Assembly (NCBI GenBank): GCA_015484715.1
Contig: WFUY01000280.1
Location: 1-5,901 of the forward strand
DNA length: 5,901 bases
From: Thermoflexales bacterium
GTDB taxonomy: Bacteria > Chloroflexota > Anaerolineae > S140-20
Reading direction: 5' to 3'
Positions 1 to 5,303 of this stretch are shown piece after piece. The position numbers and the translations under genes are program-made. The notes under the pieces are model-generated. The model was not told the origin of the DNA. It did not search any database and saw nothing but the letters and a program-made list of their open reading frames with translations. Positions within the stretch are counted from its first letter, which is position 1. Each line of letters starts with the position of its first letter.

Positions 1-36
1 ATTCGTGGACGGCCGGTCTCCCTATCTCCAAAGATA

Positions 37-71
37 TGGGTAATCACCGGCATCAAACGGGTGATTACCCA
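37..71. repeat. Inverted repeat upstream of ABC exporter promoter
   Basis: Two perfectly complementary 12-base arms, TGGGTAATCACC (37-48) and GGTGATTACCCA (60-71), are separated by 11 bases. The dyad ends 14 bases before the -35 element of the exporter promoter, and its centre lies about 67 bases upstream of the expected transcription start. Equivalent points of the half-sites are about two helical turns apart, which suits a dimeric DNA-binding regulator. There is no T-run after the right arm on either strand, so an intrinsic terminator of an upstream gene is less likely but not excluded. The repeat itself is certain; its role as an operator is inference. Confidence 0.75.
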
Positions 72-85
72 CCGATCTGCCATCA

Positions 86-114
86 TTGCCTTTCTCCCCA
101 TATCGTGATAGAAT
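86..114 (+). promoter_or_regulatory. Sigma70-type promoter of ABC exporter operon
   Basis: TTGCCT (86-91) and TAGAAT (109-114) are separated by exactly 17 bases. A TG dinucleotide at 106-107, one base before the -10, gives an extended -10 element. The expected start is near 121, leaving a leader of about 37 bases before the ATG at 158. The -35 hexamer contains the TTG that would otherwise look like an upstream start codon in the same frame as the ATPase gene, which argues for the ATG at 158. Confidence 0.65.
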
Positions 115-157
115 TGGAGAAGGTGGGGAACGTGTAGAGGCGAGAATAGGTGAGAAG

Positions 158-1129
158 ATGGCAGAGAACGACGTGTTGATCCGGGCGGAACAGCTGACCA
201 AACGGTTTCCCAGCAGCGAACGGGGGACCGATGGTTTCTTCACAGCGGTGGATGGTGTGAACCTGAGGGTCGCAGCCGGCGAGGTCCTGGCCCTGCTGGG
301 TCCCAACGGCGCCGGCAAGACCACGACCGTCCGTATGCTGGCGGCGATCCTGATGCCCACCGCCGGACGGGCGGAGGTCGCCGGCTTCGACGTCGCCCGC
401 TATCCCAGGGAGGTGCGCCGACGGGTGGGGCTGCTCACCGAGATGCCGGGCCTCTACCTGCGCATGCGGGCTGCAGACTACTTGGATTTCTTTGGACGGC
501 TTTACGGCGTGCCCCCGGCCCAGCGGTGGGAGCGGATCGAAACGTTAATGGCCCGCTTTGGGATGGCCGAGGCGCTCCACGGCCGGCTGGGCGAGTTCTC
601 CAAGGGAATGCGTCAGAAACTGGCCCTCATCCGGGCTATGCTCCACGATCCCCCTGTCCTCCTCTTGGATGAACCCACCTCGGCGATGGACCCCTACAGC
701 GCCAAGCTGGTGCGGGACAGCATCGCCTCCCTGCGCAGCCAGCGGCGAGCCATCATTGTCTGCACCCACAACCTGACCGAAGCGGAGATGCTGGCCGACC
801 GCATCGCCATCATCCGTCGAGGGCGTATCGTCGCGCTGGGAACGCCGAGCGAACTGAAACGCCAGCTGCTGGGACCGCCCCTGATGGAGGTACGGGTGGC
901 CCAACCCCTCGATGGTCTGCTCCCCCGCGCCTCAGAACTGGTCCAGGTGGAATCCTGGGGCAGCACCTGGCTGCGCTACCGGACCGAGGACCCCCGCCAG
1001 ACCAATCCCCGGTTGGTCCGCTGGCTGACCGGACAGGGGGTGGAGGTGGTCACCCTGAGCGAGGTGCCCCGCAACTTGGAGTCCGTCTACCTGCGGGTGG
1101 TGGAAGGAATGGGAGGAGAGGAAGGATGA
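158..1129 (+). CDS. ABC exporter ATP-binding protein (NatA-like)
   Basis: A 323-residue cytoplasmic ATPase that should power the permease encoded directly downstream. All nucleotide-binding motifs are visible: Walker A GPNGAGKTT (48-56), signature FSKGM (147-151), Walker B LLLDE (168-172), D-loop SAMD (175-178) and switch His204. The Q-loop position holds Glu95 in LTEMPGLY, as is common in NatA/CcmA-type ATPases. After the nucleotide-binding domain comes a tail of about 85 residues ending in LESVYLRVV, the usual C-terminal accessory region of this subfamily. The ATG at 158 is chosen because AGGTGAG (148-154) precedes it and because the promoter occupies 86-114; the frame stays open upstream to a TTG at 86, adding 24 residues of non-family sequence. 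The stop overlaps the next start by 4 bases (ATGA), so the two are translationally coupled. The substrate cannot be told from sequence. Confidence 0.93.
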   Translation: MAENDVLIRAEQLTKRFPSSERGTDGFFTAVDGVNLRVAAGEVLALLGPNGAGKTTTVRMLAAILMPTAGRAEVAGFDVARYPREVRRRVGLLTEMPGLYLRMRAADYLDFFGRLYGVPPAQRWERIETLMARFGMAEALHGRLGEFSKGMRQKLALIRAMLHDPPVLLLDEPTSAMDPYSAKLVRDSIASLRSQRRAIIVCTHNLTEAEMLADRIAIIRRGRIVALGTPSELKRQLLGPPLMEVRVAQPLDGLLPRASELVQVESWGSTWLRYRTEDPRQTNPRLVRWLTGQGVEVVTLSEVPRNLESVYLRVVEGMGGEEG

Positions 1130-2586
1130 TCGCAACGATGGAAAGCCTCCCCCTCCGCGAGCGCGTCGCTCTGGCCCTGACCATCACCCGTCGGGAGGTC
1201 TCCGACACCCTGCGGGATTGGCGGATCGTCGTCCCCATCGTCTTCCTGACCCTCGTCTTTCCCGTCATTATGAACTTTACGGCCGATGTAGCCCTCGACT
1301 TCGTGGCCCGTTATGGGGCACCGATCGTCGGCGAACGGCTCATCCCCTTCCTGCTGATGATCGTGGGCTTCTTCCCCATCTCCTTCTCCCTCGTCATTGC
1401 CCTGGAGACCTTCGTCGGCGAGAAGGAACGCCGGAGCCTGGAACCCTTGCTGGCCACCCCTCTCTCCAACCTGCAGCTCTACGCCGGCAAGATTCTGGCG
1501 GCGATGGTGCCCCCGCTGCTGGCCAGCTACCTGGGGATGGGCGTCTACCTGATCGCCCTCTACCTGACGGTGGGCTGGACGGCCCCGCCGACGCTCCTGG
1601 CCCAGATCTTCCTGCTGACCACGGCCGAGGCCCTGGTGATGGTCTCGGGGGCCGTCGTCGTCTCCAGCCAGACCACCAGCGTGCGGGCGGCCAACCTGCT
1701 GGCCAGCTTCATCATCATCCCAATGGCCTTCCTCGTGCAGGGGGAGAGCCTGATTATGTTCTGGGGGCGCTACGAGGTTCTCTGGTGGATTCTGGCCGGT
1801 CTGCTGGTGGTGGACCTGATCCTGATCCGTATGGGTGCCCGCATCTTCAACCGGGAGGAACTGTTGGGCCGGGAGATTGACAGCCTCGACCTTCGGCGGG
1901 GTTGGCAGAGCTTCCGTCGTTTCCTGCTCCAGCCCGATGGCATCGAAGGCGCTCTGACCCTGCGTCGGTTGCTACGCTGGGACCTCCCCCTCGTCCTGGG
2001 GCGCTCCCGGCTGGCTCTGGTGGCCGTCCTGGTGGCCGTGCTGGGTGGAGTGGGGCTGGGGTGGTCCTACGCCCTCCGCTACCCCCTGCCCAACGGGGTG
2101 CTCGTCCTGAAAGGGGCTCCTATGGAGAGCTTCCAGGAAATGCAACTCGCCTTTCTCCCCCCCTTCACCATCTGGGGCATCTTCAACCACAACGTCCGGG
2201 CGTTGCTCCTAGAGATCGTCCTGGGCCTCTTCTCCTTTGGAGTCCTCGCCGTGGTCCTGTTGCTGGTGCCTATGGTGATGATCGGCTTCTTCATGGCCCA
2301 GGTGAGCTTCGCCGGCTACAATCCGCTGCTCTTCCTGGCCACCTTCATCCTGCCCCACGGCCTCTTCGAGCTGCCGGCGGCCATCGTCACGACAGCCCTC
2401 GTCCTGCGGCTGGGAGCTTCGATGGTCTCTCCGCCAGAAGGGATGACGCTGCGGGAGGCGTGGCTGTTGGCCCTGGCCGACCTGGTGAAGCTCTTCCTGT
2501 TGGTGGTGCTTCCCCTGCTGCTCATCGCTGCCTTCGTCGAGGTGCAGATCACCCCGCGCATCGTCCTGTGGGTCTACGGCGGGTGA
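1126..2586 (+). CDS. ABC-2 type permease fused to SpoIIM-family domain
   Basis: A 486-residue membrane protein with two parts. The N-terminal part (about 1-240) is an ABC-2/NatB-type permease: a hydrophobic segment near 33-49, then segments near 72-94, 123-149, 157-178, 190-205 and 217-237, with the hallmark cytoplasmic motif GEKERRSLEPLLATPLS at 98-114. A charged linker (about 240-290, rich in Arg, Glu and Asp) leads to a C-terminal part (about 290-486) matching the SpoIIM/DUF95 family. That part has a hydrophobic segment at 296-315, the FNHNVR stretch (353-358), long hydrophobic segments at 358-393, the diagnostic PHGLFELPAAI (410-420) and a final segment ending LLLIAAFVEVQITP (464-477). 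It starts inside the stop of the ATPase gene with a purine-rich GGAGGAGAGG (1112-1121) ahead; an ATG 12 bases later (1138) is an alternative start. It should form the membrane half of the exporter. SpoIIM acts in spore engulfment in Firmicutes, but relatives occur widely in non-sporulating bacteria, so no sporulation role is implied. The fusion boundary is estimated by eye. Confidence 0.88.
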   Translation: MIATMESLPLRERVALALTITRREVSDTLRDWRIVVPIVFLTLVFPVIMNFTADVALDFVARYGAPIVGERLIPFLLMIVGFFPISFSLVIALETFVGEKERRSLEPLLATPLSNLQLYAGKILAAMVPPLLASYLGMGVYLIALYLTVGWTAPPTLLAQIFLLTTAEALVMVSGAVVVSSQTTSVRAANLLASFIIIPMAFLVQGESLIMFWGRYEVLWWILAGLLVVDLILIRMGARIFNREELLGREIDSLDLRRGWQSFRRFLLQPDGIEGALTLRRLLRWDLPLVLGRSRLALVAVLVAVLGGVGLGWSYALRYPLPNGVLVLKGAPMESFQEMQLAFLPPFTIWGIFNHNVRALLLEIVLGLFSFGVLAVVLLLVPMVMIGFFMAQVSFAGYNPLLFLATFILPHGLFELPAAIVTTALVLRLGASMVSPPEGMTLREAWLLALADLVKLFLLVVLPLLLIAAFVEVQITPRIVLWVYGG

Positions 2587-2646
2587 AGGGCCGGATCGGA
2601 GGGGAGAACCTTCGGCAACGACATGGCGGTAGATTGCTACTTGCCC

Positions 2647-2675
2647 TTGCCCGTTCGTCCATTCTGGCTTACAAT
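2647..2675 (+). promoter_or_regulatory. Sigma70-type promoter of the decarboxylase gene
   Basis: TTGCCC (2647-2652) and TACAAT (2670-2675) are spaced by 17 bases. TTGCCC is also directly repeated just upstream at 2641-2646. The expected start is near 2682, giving a leader of about 100 bases. That leader can form a small hairpin, CCGGA (2691-2695) with TCCGG (2705-2709); a second TCCGG at 2726-2730 offers a competing partner. No terminator with a T-run is seen between the permease stop (2586) and this promoter, so some read-through from the exporter operon is possible. Confidence 0.6.
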
Positions 2676-2782
2676 AGGGGGGCGCTCCAACCGGACCCCG
2701 AGGATCCGGCGCGTCGGTGTATCCGTCCGGAGCCGTGGGGAGTTCCCAGCCCACGGGGAAGGGCGGGAGGAGTAGGGGGAAG

Positions 2783-3775
2783 ATGGCAGCTACCGCCGAG
2801 GCCCATCCCAACATCGCTTTCATCAAGTATTGGGGGAACCGGAACCCGGCTCTGAACCTGCCGGCCAACCCGTCTCTTTCGATGAACCTGGCCGCCCTGC
2901 GCACGGTGACCACGGTGTCCTTTGACCCCGACCTGGCCCAAGACGAGGTGGAGATCAACGGTGAGCGGGTCGAGGGGCGGGCCTACCAGCGGGTGGTGGC
3001 TCACCTGGACCGCGTTCGGGCGCTGGCCGGTCGCCGAGAGCGGGCCCGCGTCGTCTCCCGCAACGACTTCCCCACAGGGGCCGGGTTGGCCTCCTCGGCT
3101 TCTGCCTTCGCCGCCCTCACCCTGGCCGCCGTCGCCGCCGCCGGCCTCACCCTGTCCGAAGCCGCCCTCTCCGCCCTGGCCCGACTGGGCTCGGGGTCGG
3201 CAGCCCGTTCTATCCCTGCCGGCTTCGTCGAGTGGCAGACGGGGGAGCGCCACGAGGCCTCTTTCGCCCGCTCCATCGCCCCGCCGGACTACTGGGCTCT
3301 GGCCGATGTCATCGCCATCGTCGAGCAGGCCCACAAGCCTGTCACCTCCCGCCAAGGTCATCAGCTTGCCCCCACCAGCCCCTTCCAAGAAGCCCGCGTC
3401 GCGACGGCACCGGCACGCCTGGCTGCCTGCAAGAGGGCGCTGCTGGCCCGCGATTTCACCGCCCTGGCCCCTATTCTGGAGCAGGATACCCTGATGATGC
3501 ACGCTGTGATGATGACCTCGACGCCTTCCCTCTTCTACTGGACGGGCGAGACGGTCACCATCATCCGGGCGGTGCGCTGCTGGCGGGAGGGAGGGTTGCC
3601 CGTCGCCTTCACCATTGATGCCGGTCCCAACGTGCACTGCATCTGCCCGGCGGAGGTGGCGGGTGAGGTGGAGGGACGGCTCTGGGAGCTGCCCGGCGTT
3701 CGGGAGGTCCTGGTCAGTGGCGTAGGGGGGGCAGCGCGGCTGATCGAGCAAGAGCCCAGAGGGGCGGCCCCATAG
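2783..3775 (+). CDS. mvaD: Diphosphomevalonate decarboxylase family protein (possibly phosphomevalonate decarboxylase)
   Basis: A 330-residue GHMP-superfamily enzyme of the mevalonate route to isoprenoids. Family members phosphorylate the 3-hydroxyl with ATP and then decarboxylate, giving IPP from mevalonate diphosphate. Visible motifs are NIAFIKYWGN (10-19), the NPSLSMNL strand (29-36), the phosphate-binding loop FPTGAGLASSASAFAAL (96-112), GSGSAARSIPAGFVEW (136-151) with the conserved Ser139 and Arg142, HKPVTS (184-189), and IDAGPNVH (278-285) with the catalytic Asp279. Length is typical. The second Lys of the usual IKYWGK motif is Asn19 here, and the acidic residue two further on is Asn21. 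In yeast the Lys lies beside the substrate diphosphate, so a monophosphate substrate is plausible; a Roseiflexus (Chloroflexota) homologue is known as a phosphomevalonate decarboxylase. The ATG at 2783 is chosen because it follows GGAGGAG (2766-2772) and AGGGGGA and matches the family N-terminus; the frame extends upstream to a GTG at 2717 without family sequence. Confidence 0.92.
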   Translation: MAATAEAHPNIAFIKYWGNRNPALNLPANPSLSMNLAALRTVTTVSFDPDLAQDEVEINGERVEGRAYQRVVAHLDRVRALAGRRERARVVSRNDFPTGAGLASSASAFAALTLAAVAAAGLTLSEAALSALARLGSGSAARSIPAGFVEWQTGERHEASFARSIAPPDYWALADVIAIVEQAHKPVTSRQGHQLAPTSPFQEARVATAPARLAACKRALLARDFTALAPILEQDTLMMHAVMMTSTPSLFYWTGETVTIIRAVRCWREGGLPVAFTIDAGPNVHCICPAEVAGEVEGRLWELPGVREVLVSGVGGAARLIEQEPRGAAP

Positions 3776-3799
3776 GGGGCAGGGCTTGGTTTGCTGGAT

Positions 3800-4927
3800 C
3801 TACCGTTGGCCCACCTCCACAATCTCACGGGCGACCTCCAGGGCCGCTTCGGGGTGGCCCAGAGCCCTGGCCCGCTCCGCCATCTGAGCCAGCGTGGGGT
3901 CGCCGGGTTGGGTCCACTGGAGCACCTGTTGGGCGATCTGCTGTGGTGAGGGTGCCCAGCTTCCGGCCCCCTGCTCGACCAGGTAGGTCACGTTTCCCTC
4001 CTCCTGGCCGGGGATGGCCCCGCTGAGGATCATCGGCAGCCCCGCGATGCAAGCTTCGCTGATGGTGCCGGGGCCGGCCTTGGTCACGAGCAGATCGGCG
4101 GCTCGCATCAGTTCCGGCATGTTGCCCACGAAGCCGTAGATGTGGACGGGGATGGGCCAGTGGGCCTGCTCCAATCGCCAGCGCAGCCGCTCATTCCGCC
4201 CTGCCACCACGGCCAGTTGGATGGGTGCGCCGACGTGGGCGATGGCTTGGGCGATCTCGTAGAGGGGGCCCATCCCTTCGCCGCCGCCCACCAACAGCAC
4301 TGCCGGACGGTCGGGGAGCCAGTTCAGCCGGCGGCGGGCTTCCCCCCGGGTGACCTCGTGCAGCAGGGTGACGAAGCGCAGGCTGACGGGCAGGCCGGTC
4401 ACTCGCACCCGATCGGGGGGGATGCCCCAGGCGACGGCCTGACGGCGGGCCGGTTCGCTCGCCACCAGCAGGCGAGTCACCTTGGGCGAGAGCCAGAAGG
4501 GATGGACAGTCACCAGATCGGTGACGACTGTGACAAAAGGGATCTCCCGCTTCAGCCGGCGCAGCGTCCAGATCAAGGTGTGGTTGACCAGAGGGTGCAC
4601 GGAGACCAACACGTCTGCCGGGTGCTCTTGGACCAGGTGGCGGGCTCGGGGCCAGGTCAGCGGCCAGAGCAGACGGAGGAGCGCCGTGACGCGCCGGGGG
4701 CTACAGGTCAGCCGAAACCCCCAGCGCCAGCTCCACACTCCCCGCGCCACCCAGACGGGATAGAGGGCGTCCAGGTGGCTGAAGGGGAAGGGGGCGTACC
4801 CCCGCAGCGCATCTACGATCTCGACCTGGACTTGGGGGCCGTAACATCGCCCCATCGCTTCCTGGATGGCGAGGGCCGCGCTCCGGTGGCCGCCGCCGGT
4901 GAGTGCCATCAAGATGACCACGCGCAT
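3800..4927 (-). CDS. MGDG synthase-like glycosyltransferase (GT28 family)
   Basis: A 375-residue GT-B glycosyltransferase resembling monogalactosyl- and glucosyl-diacylglycerol synthases (UgtP/MGD type), which transfer a sugar from a UDP-sugar to diacylglycerol at the cytoplasmic membrane face. The N-terminal acceptor domain begins LTGGGHRSAA (9-18) and continues through VSVHPLVNH (108-116) and VTDLVTVHPFWLSP (135-148). The C-terminal GT28 domain shows GGGEGMGPL (214-222), YGFVGNMPELMRAADLLV (264-281) and the donor-binding TKAGPGTISEA (282-292), followed by PGQEEGN (306-312). There is no signal peptide and no clear membrane span; Trp- and Arg-rich stretches at 61-95 could bind the membrane. 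A Shine-Dalgarno AGGGCAGGA (complement of 4932-4940) lies 4 bases before the ATG. It converges on the decarboxylase gene with 24 bases between stops, so they are not co-transcribed. Sugar and acceptor are not determinable here; MurG and UndPP-GlcNAc roles look less likely given the MGDG-type N-terminus. Confidence 0.88.
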   Translation of the reverse strand: MRVVILMALTGGGHRSAALAIQEAMGRCYGPQVQVEIVDALRGYAPFPFSHLDALYPVWVARGVWSWRWGFRLTCSPRRVTALLRLLWPLTWPRARHLVQEHPADVLVSVHPLVNHTLIWTLRRLKREIPFVTVVTDLVTVHPFWLSPKVTRLLVASEPARRQAVAWGIPPDRVRVTGLPVSLRFVTLLHEVTRGEARRRLNWLPDRPAVLLVGGGEGMGPLYEIAQAIAHVGAPIQLAVVAGRNERLRWRLEQAHWPIPVHIYGFVGNMPELMRAADLLVTKAGPGTISEACIAGLPMILSGAIPGQEEGNVTYLVEQGAGSWAPSPQQIAQQVLQWTQPGDPTLAQMAERARALGHPEAALEVAREIVEVGQR

Positions 4928-5011
4928 ATCGTCCTGCCCTTTCTTCGCTCTCGCCGGATGGAAGGTCTAGCGGATTGGGTGGAGAGGGTGTTCATCGGGA
5001 AGCACCCTGGG

Positions 5012-5052
5012 GGCTCCTAGGGGTGCCGCACCGGGATCCCTGCTAGGAAGCC
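5012..5052. repeat. Strong imperfect hairpin in the glycosyltransferase leader
   Basis: The arms GGCTCCTAGGGG (5012-5023) and CCCTGCTAGGAAGCC (5038-5052) pair as GGC/GCC, TCCTAG/CTAGGA and GGG/CCC. There is one bulged A (5049), a two-base bulge (5041-5042) and a loop of about 14 bases. The structure lies inside the roughly 148-base leader expected for the minus-strand glycosyltransferase mRNA. No T-run follows on either strand, so it is not a standard intrinsic terminator. It may affect leader stability or translation; the function is unknown and the structure was found by eye. Confidence 0.6.
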
Positions 5053-5057
5053 TCCAG

Positions 5058-5079
5058 CCCCAATTGGGGTGATTGGGGT
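5058..5079. repeat. Perfect palindrome plus direct repeat at the glycosyltransferase start site
   Basis: CCCCAATTGGGG (5058-5069) is a perfect 12-base palindrome. Its right half continues as ATTGGGGT (5063-5070), which is repeated directly at 5072-5079, a 9-base period. The block covers the transcription start (near 5075) predicted for the minus-strand promoter, a classic position for a repressor site. The repeat is directly visible; operator function is inference. Confidence 0.6.
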
Positions 5080-5081
5080 CC

Positions 5082-5110
5082 AGTGTAATCCCAGTGGGCC
5101 ACGCTGTCAA
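5082..5110 (-). promoter_or_regulatory. Sigma70-type promoter of the glycosyltransferase gene
   Basis: On the minus strand a perfect TTGACA (complement of 5105-5110) and TACACT (complement of 5082-5087) are 17 bases apart. Transcription would start near 5075 and give a leader of about 148 bases before the ATG at 4927. It is the best minus-strand candidate in the divergent region. Another minus-strand TATAAT (complement of 5134-5139) lacks a good -35 at proper spacing. Confidence 0.55.
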
Positions 5111-5125
5111 GGGCAGCAGGCCCTT
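5109..5125. repeat. Short dyad between divergent promoters
   Basis: AAGGGC (5109-5114) and GCCCTT (5120-5125) are exact inverted repeats around a 5-base spacer. The dyad overlaps the end of the minus-strand -35 element by two bases and lies just upstream of the A/T-rich element of the plus-strand promoter. That position could let one bound protein influence both promoters. Arms of six bases can arise by chance, so the functional claim is weak. Confidence 0.4.
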
Positions 5126-5128
5126 CCG

Positions 5129-5187
5129 AAAAAATTATAAGTCCTGCTTGACATTCTTCATAGGCTTTCATATAATGTTACTATAAT
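5129..5187 (+). promoter_or_regulatory. Consensus sigma70 promoter with UP-like element for the S1 gene
   Basis: TTGACA (5148-5153) and TATAAT (5171-5176) both match the consensus perfectly with the optimal 17-base spacing. Directly upstream lies AAAAAATTATAA (5129-5140), about -54 to -43 from the start, like an UP element that contacts the RNA polymerase alpha subunit. A second TATAAT (5182-5187) follows 11 bases downstream but has no good -35 of its own at the right distance. The A/T-rich block stands out in otherwise GC-rich DNA. Expected start is near 5183. This predicts high constitutive transcription, as suits a translation gene. Confidence 0.85.
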
Positions 5188-5201
5188 GTAGCCGCCCCCA
5201 C

Positions 5202-5270
5202 GTCTCCGGGGTCAACCGGAGGCTCTATCAGAAGCTGATGCCGGACAACAGGGTATACCCGGTCACCCTG
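5202..5270 (+). other. Structured 5' leader of the S1-domain gene
   Basis: The roughly 120-base leader (5183-5303) can form three successive hairpins. The first pairs 5202-5209 with 5216-5223 (core CTCCGG/CCGGAG, loop GGTCAA). The second pairs ATCAG (5227-5231) with CTGAT (5235-5239) around a 3-base loop. The third pairs CAGGGT (5249-5254) with ACCCTG (5265-5270). The third competes with GGGTATACCC (5251-5260), itself a perfect palindrome. The ribosome binding site (AGGAG, 5290-5294) lies after them and looks unpaired. Leaders of ribosomal protein genes often carry autoregulatory structures, and E. coli rpsA is regulated through a folded leader; a similar role here is inference. It matches no riboswitch class I recognise. 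Confidence 0.45.
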
Positions 5271-5303
5271 GTCGCGCCCTGATTCACACAGGAGTGGAAG
5301 GCA

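Noticed and set aside
1902..2855. Plus-strand open frame (317 codons) overlapping the permease 3' part and the spacer
   Set aside because: Pro/Arg/Gly-rich frame-shifted shadow of the SpoIIM region; no motif, and it crosses the promoter of the next gene.
2209..2958. Minus-strand open frame (249 codons) across the permease end and decarboxylase start
   Set aside because: Gln/Glu/His-rich shadow of hydrophobic codons read in reverse; no supporting start signal or domain.
2669..3751. Long minus-strand open frame (360 codons) antisense to the decarboxylase gene
   Set aside because: Gly/Arg/Gln-rich shadow with no recognisable domain; the plus strand has all decarboxylase motifs.
3753..3792. Possible terminator: AGCCC (3753-3757) with GGGCT (3782-3786) enclosing GGGGCGGCCCC, followed by TTGGTTTG
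   Set aside because: The outer stem is only five pairs around a large interior, it overlaps the coding end, and the T-tract is broken by Gs.
4142..5020. Long plus-strand open frame (292 codons) antisense to the glycosyltransferase gene
   Set aside because: Its translation is low-complexity Gly/Pro/Asp/Gln-rich with no family motif, while the opposite strand encodes a full GT28 protein. Long antisense frames are expected in GC-rich DNA.
5012..5075. T-box or other known riboswitch in the glycosyltransferase leader
   Set aside because: No T-box core sequence, no terminator/antiterminator pair and no recognised aptamer motif could be seen.
5134..5139. Minus-strand TATAAT inside the A/T-rich element as an alternative glycosyltransferase promoter
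   Set aside because: No acceptable -35 hexamer at 16-18 bases; the TTGACA/TACACT pair further downstream is better. The A/T tract is better explained as an UP-like element of the plus promoter.
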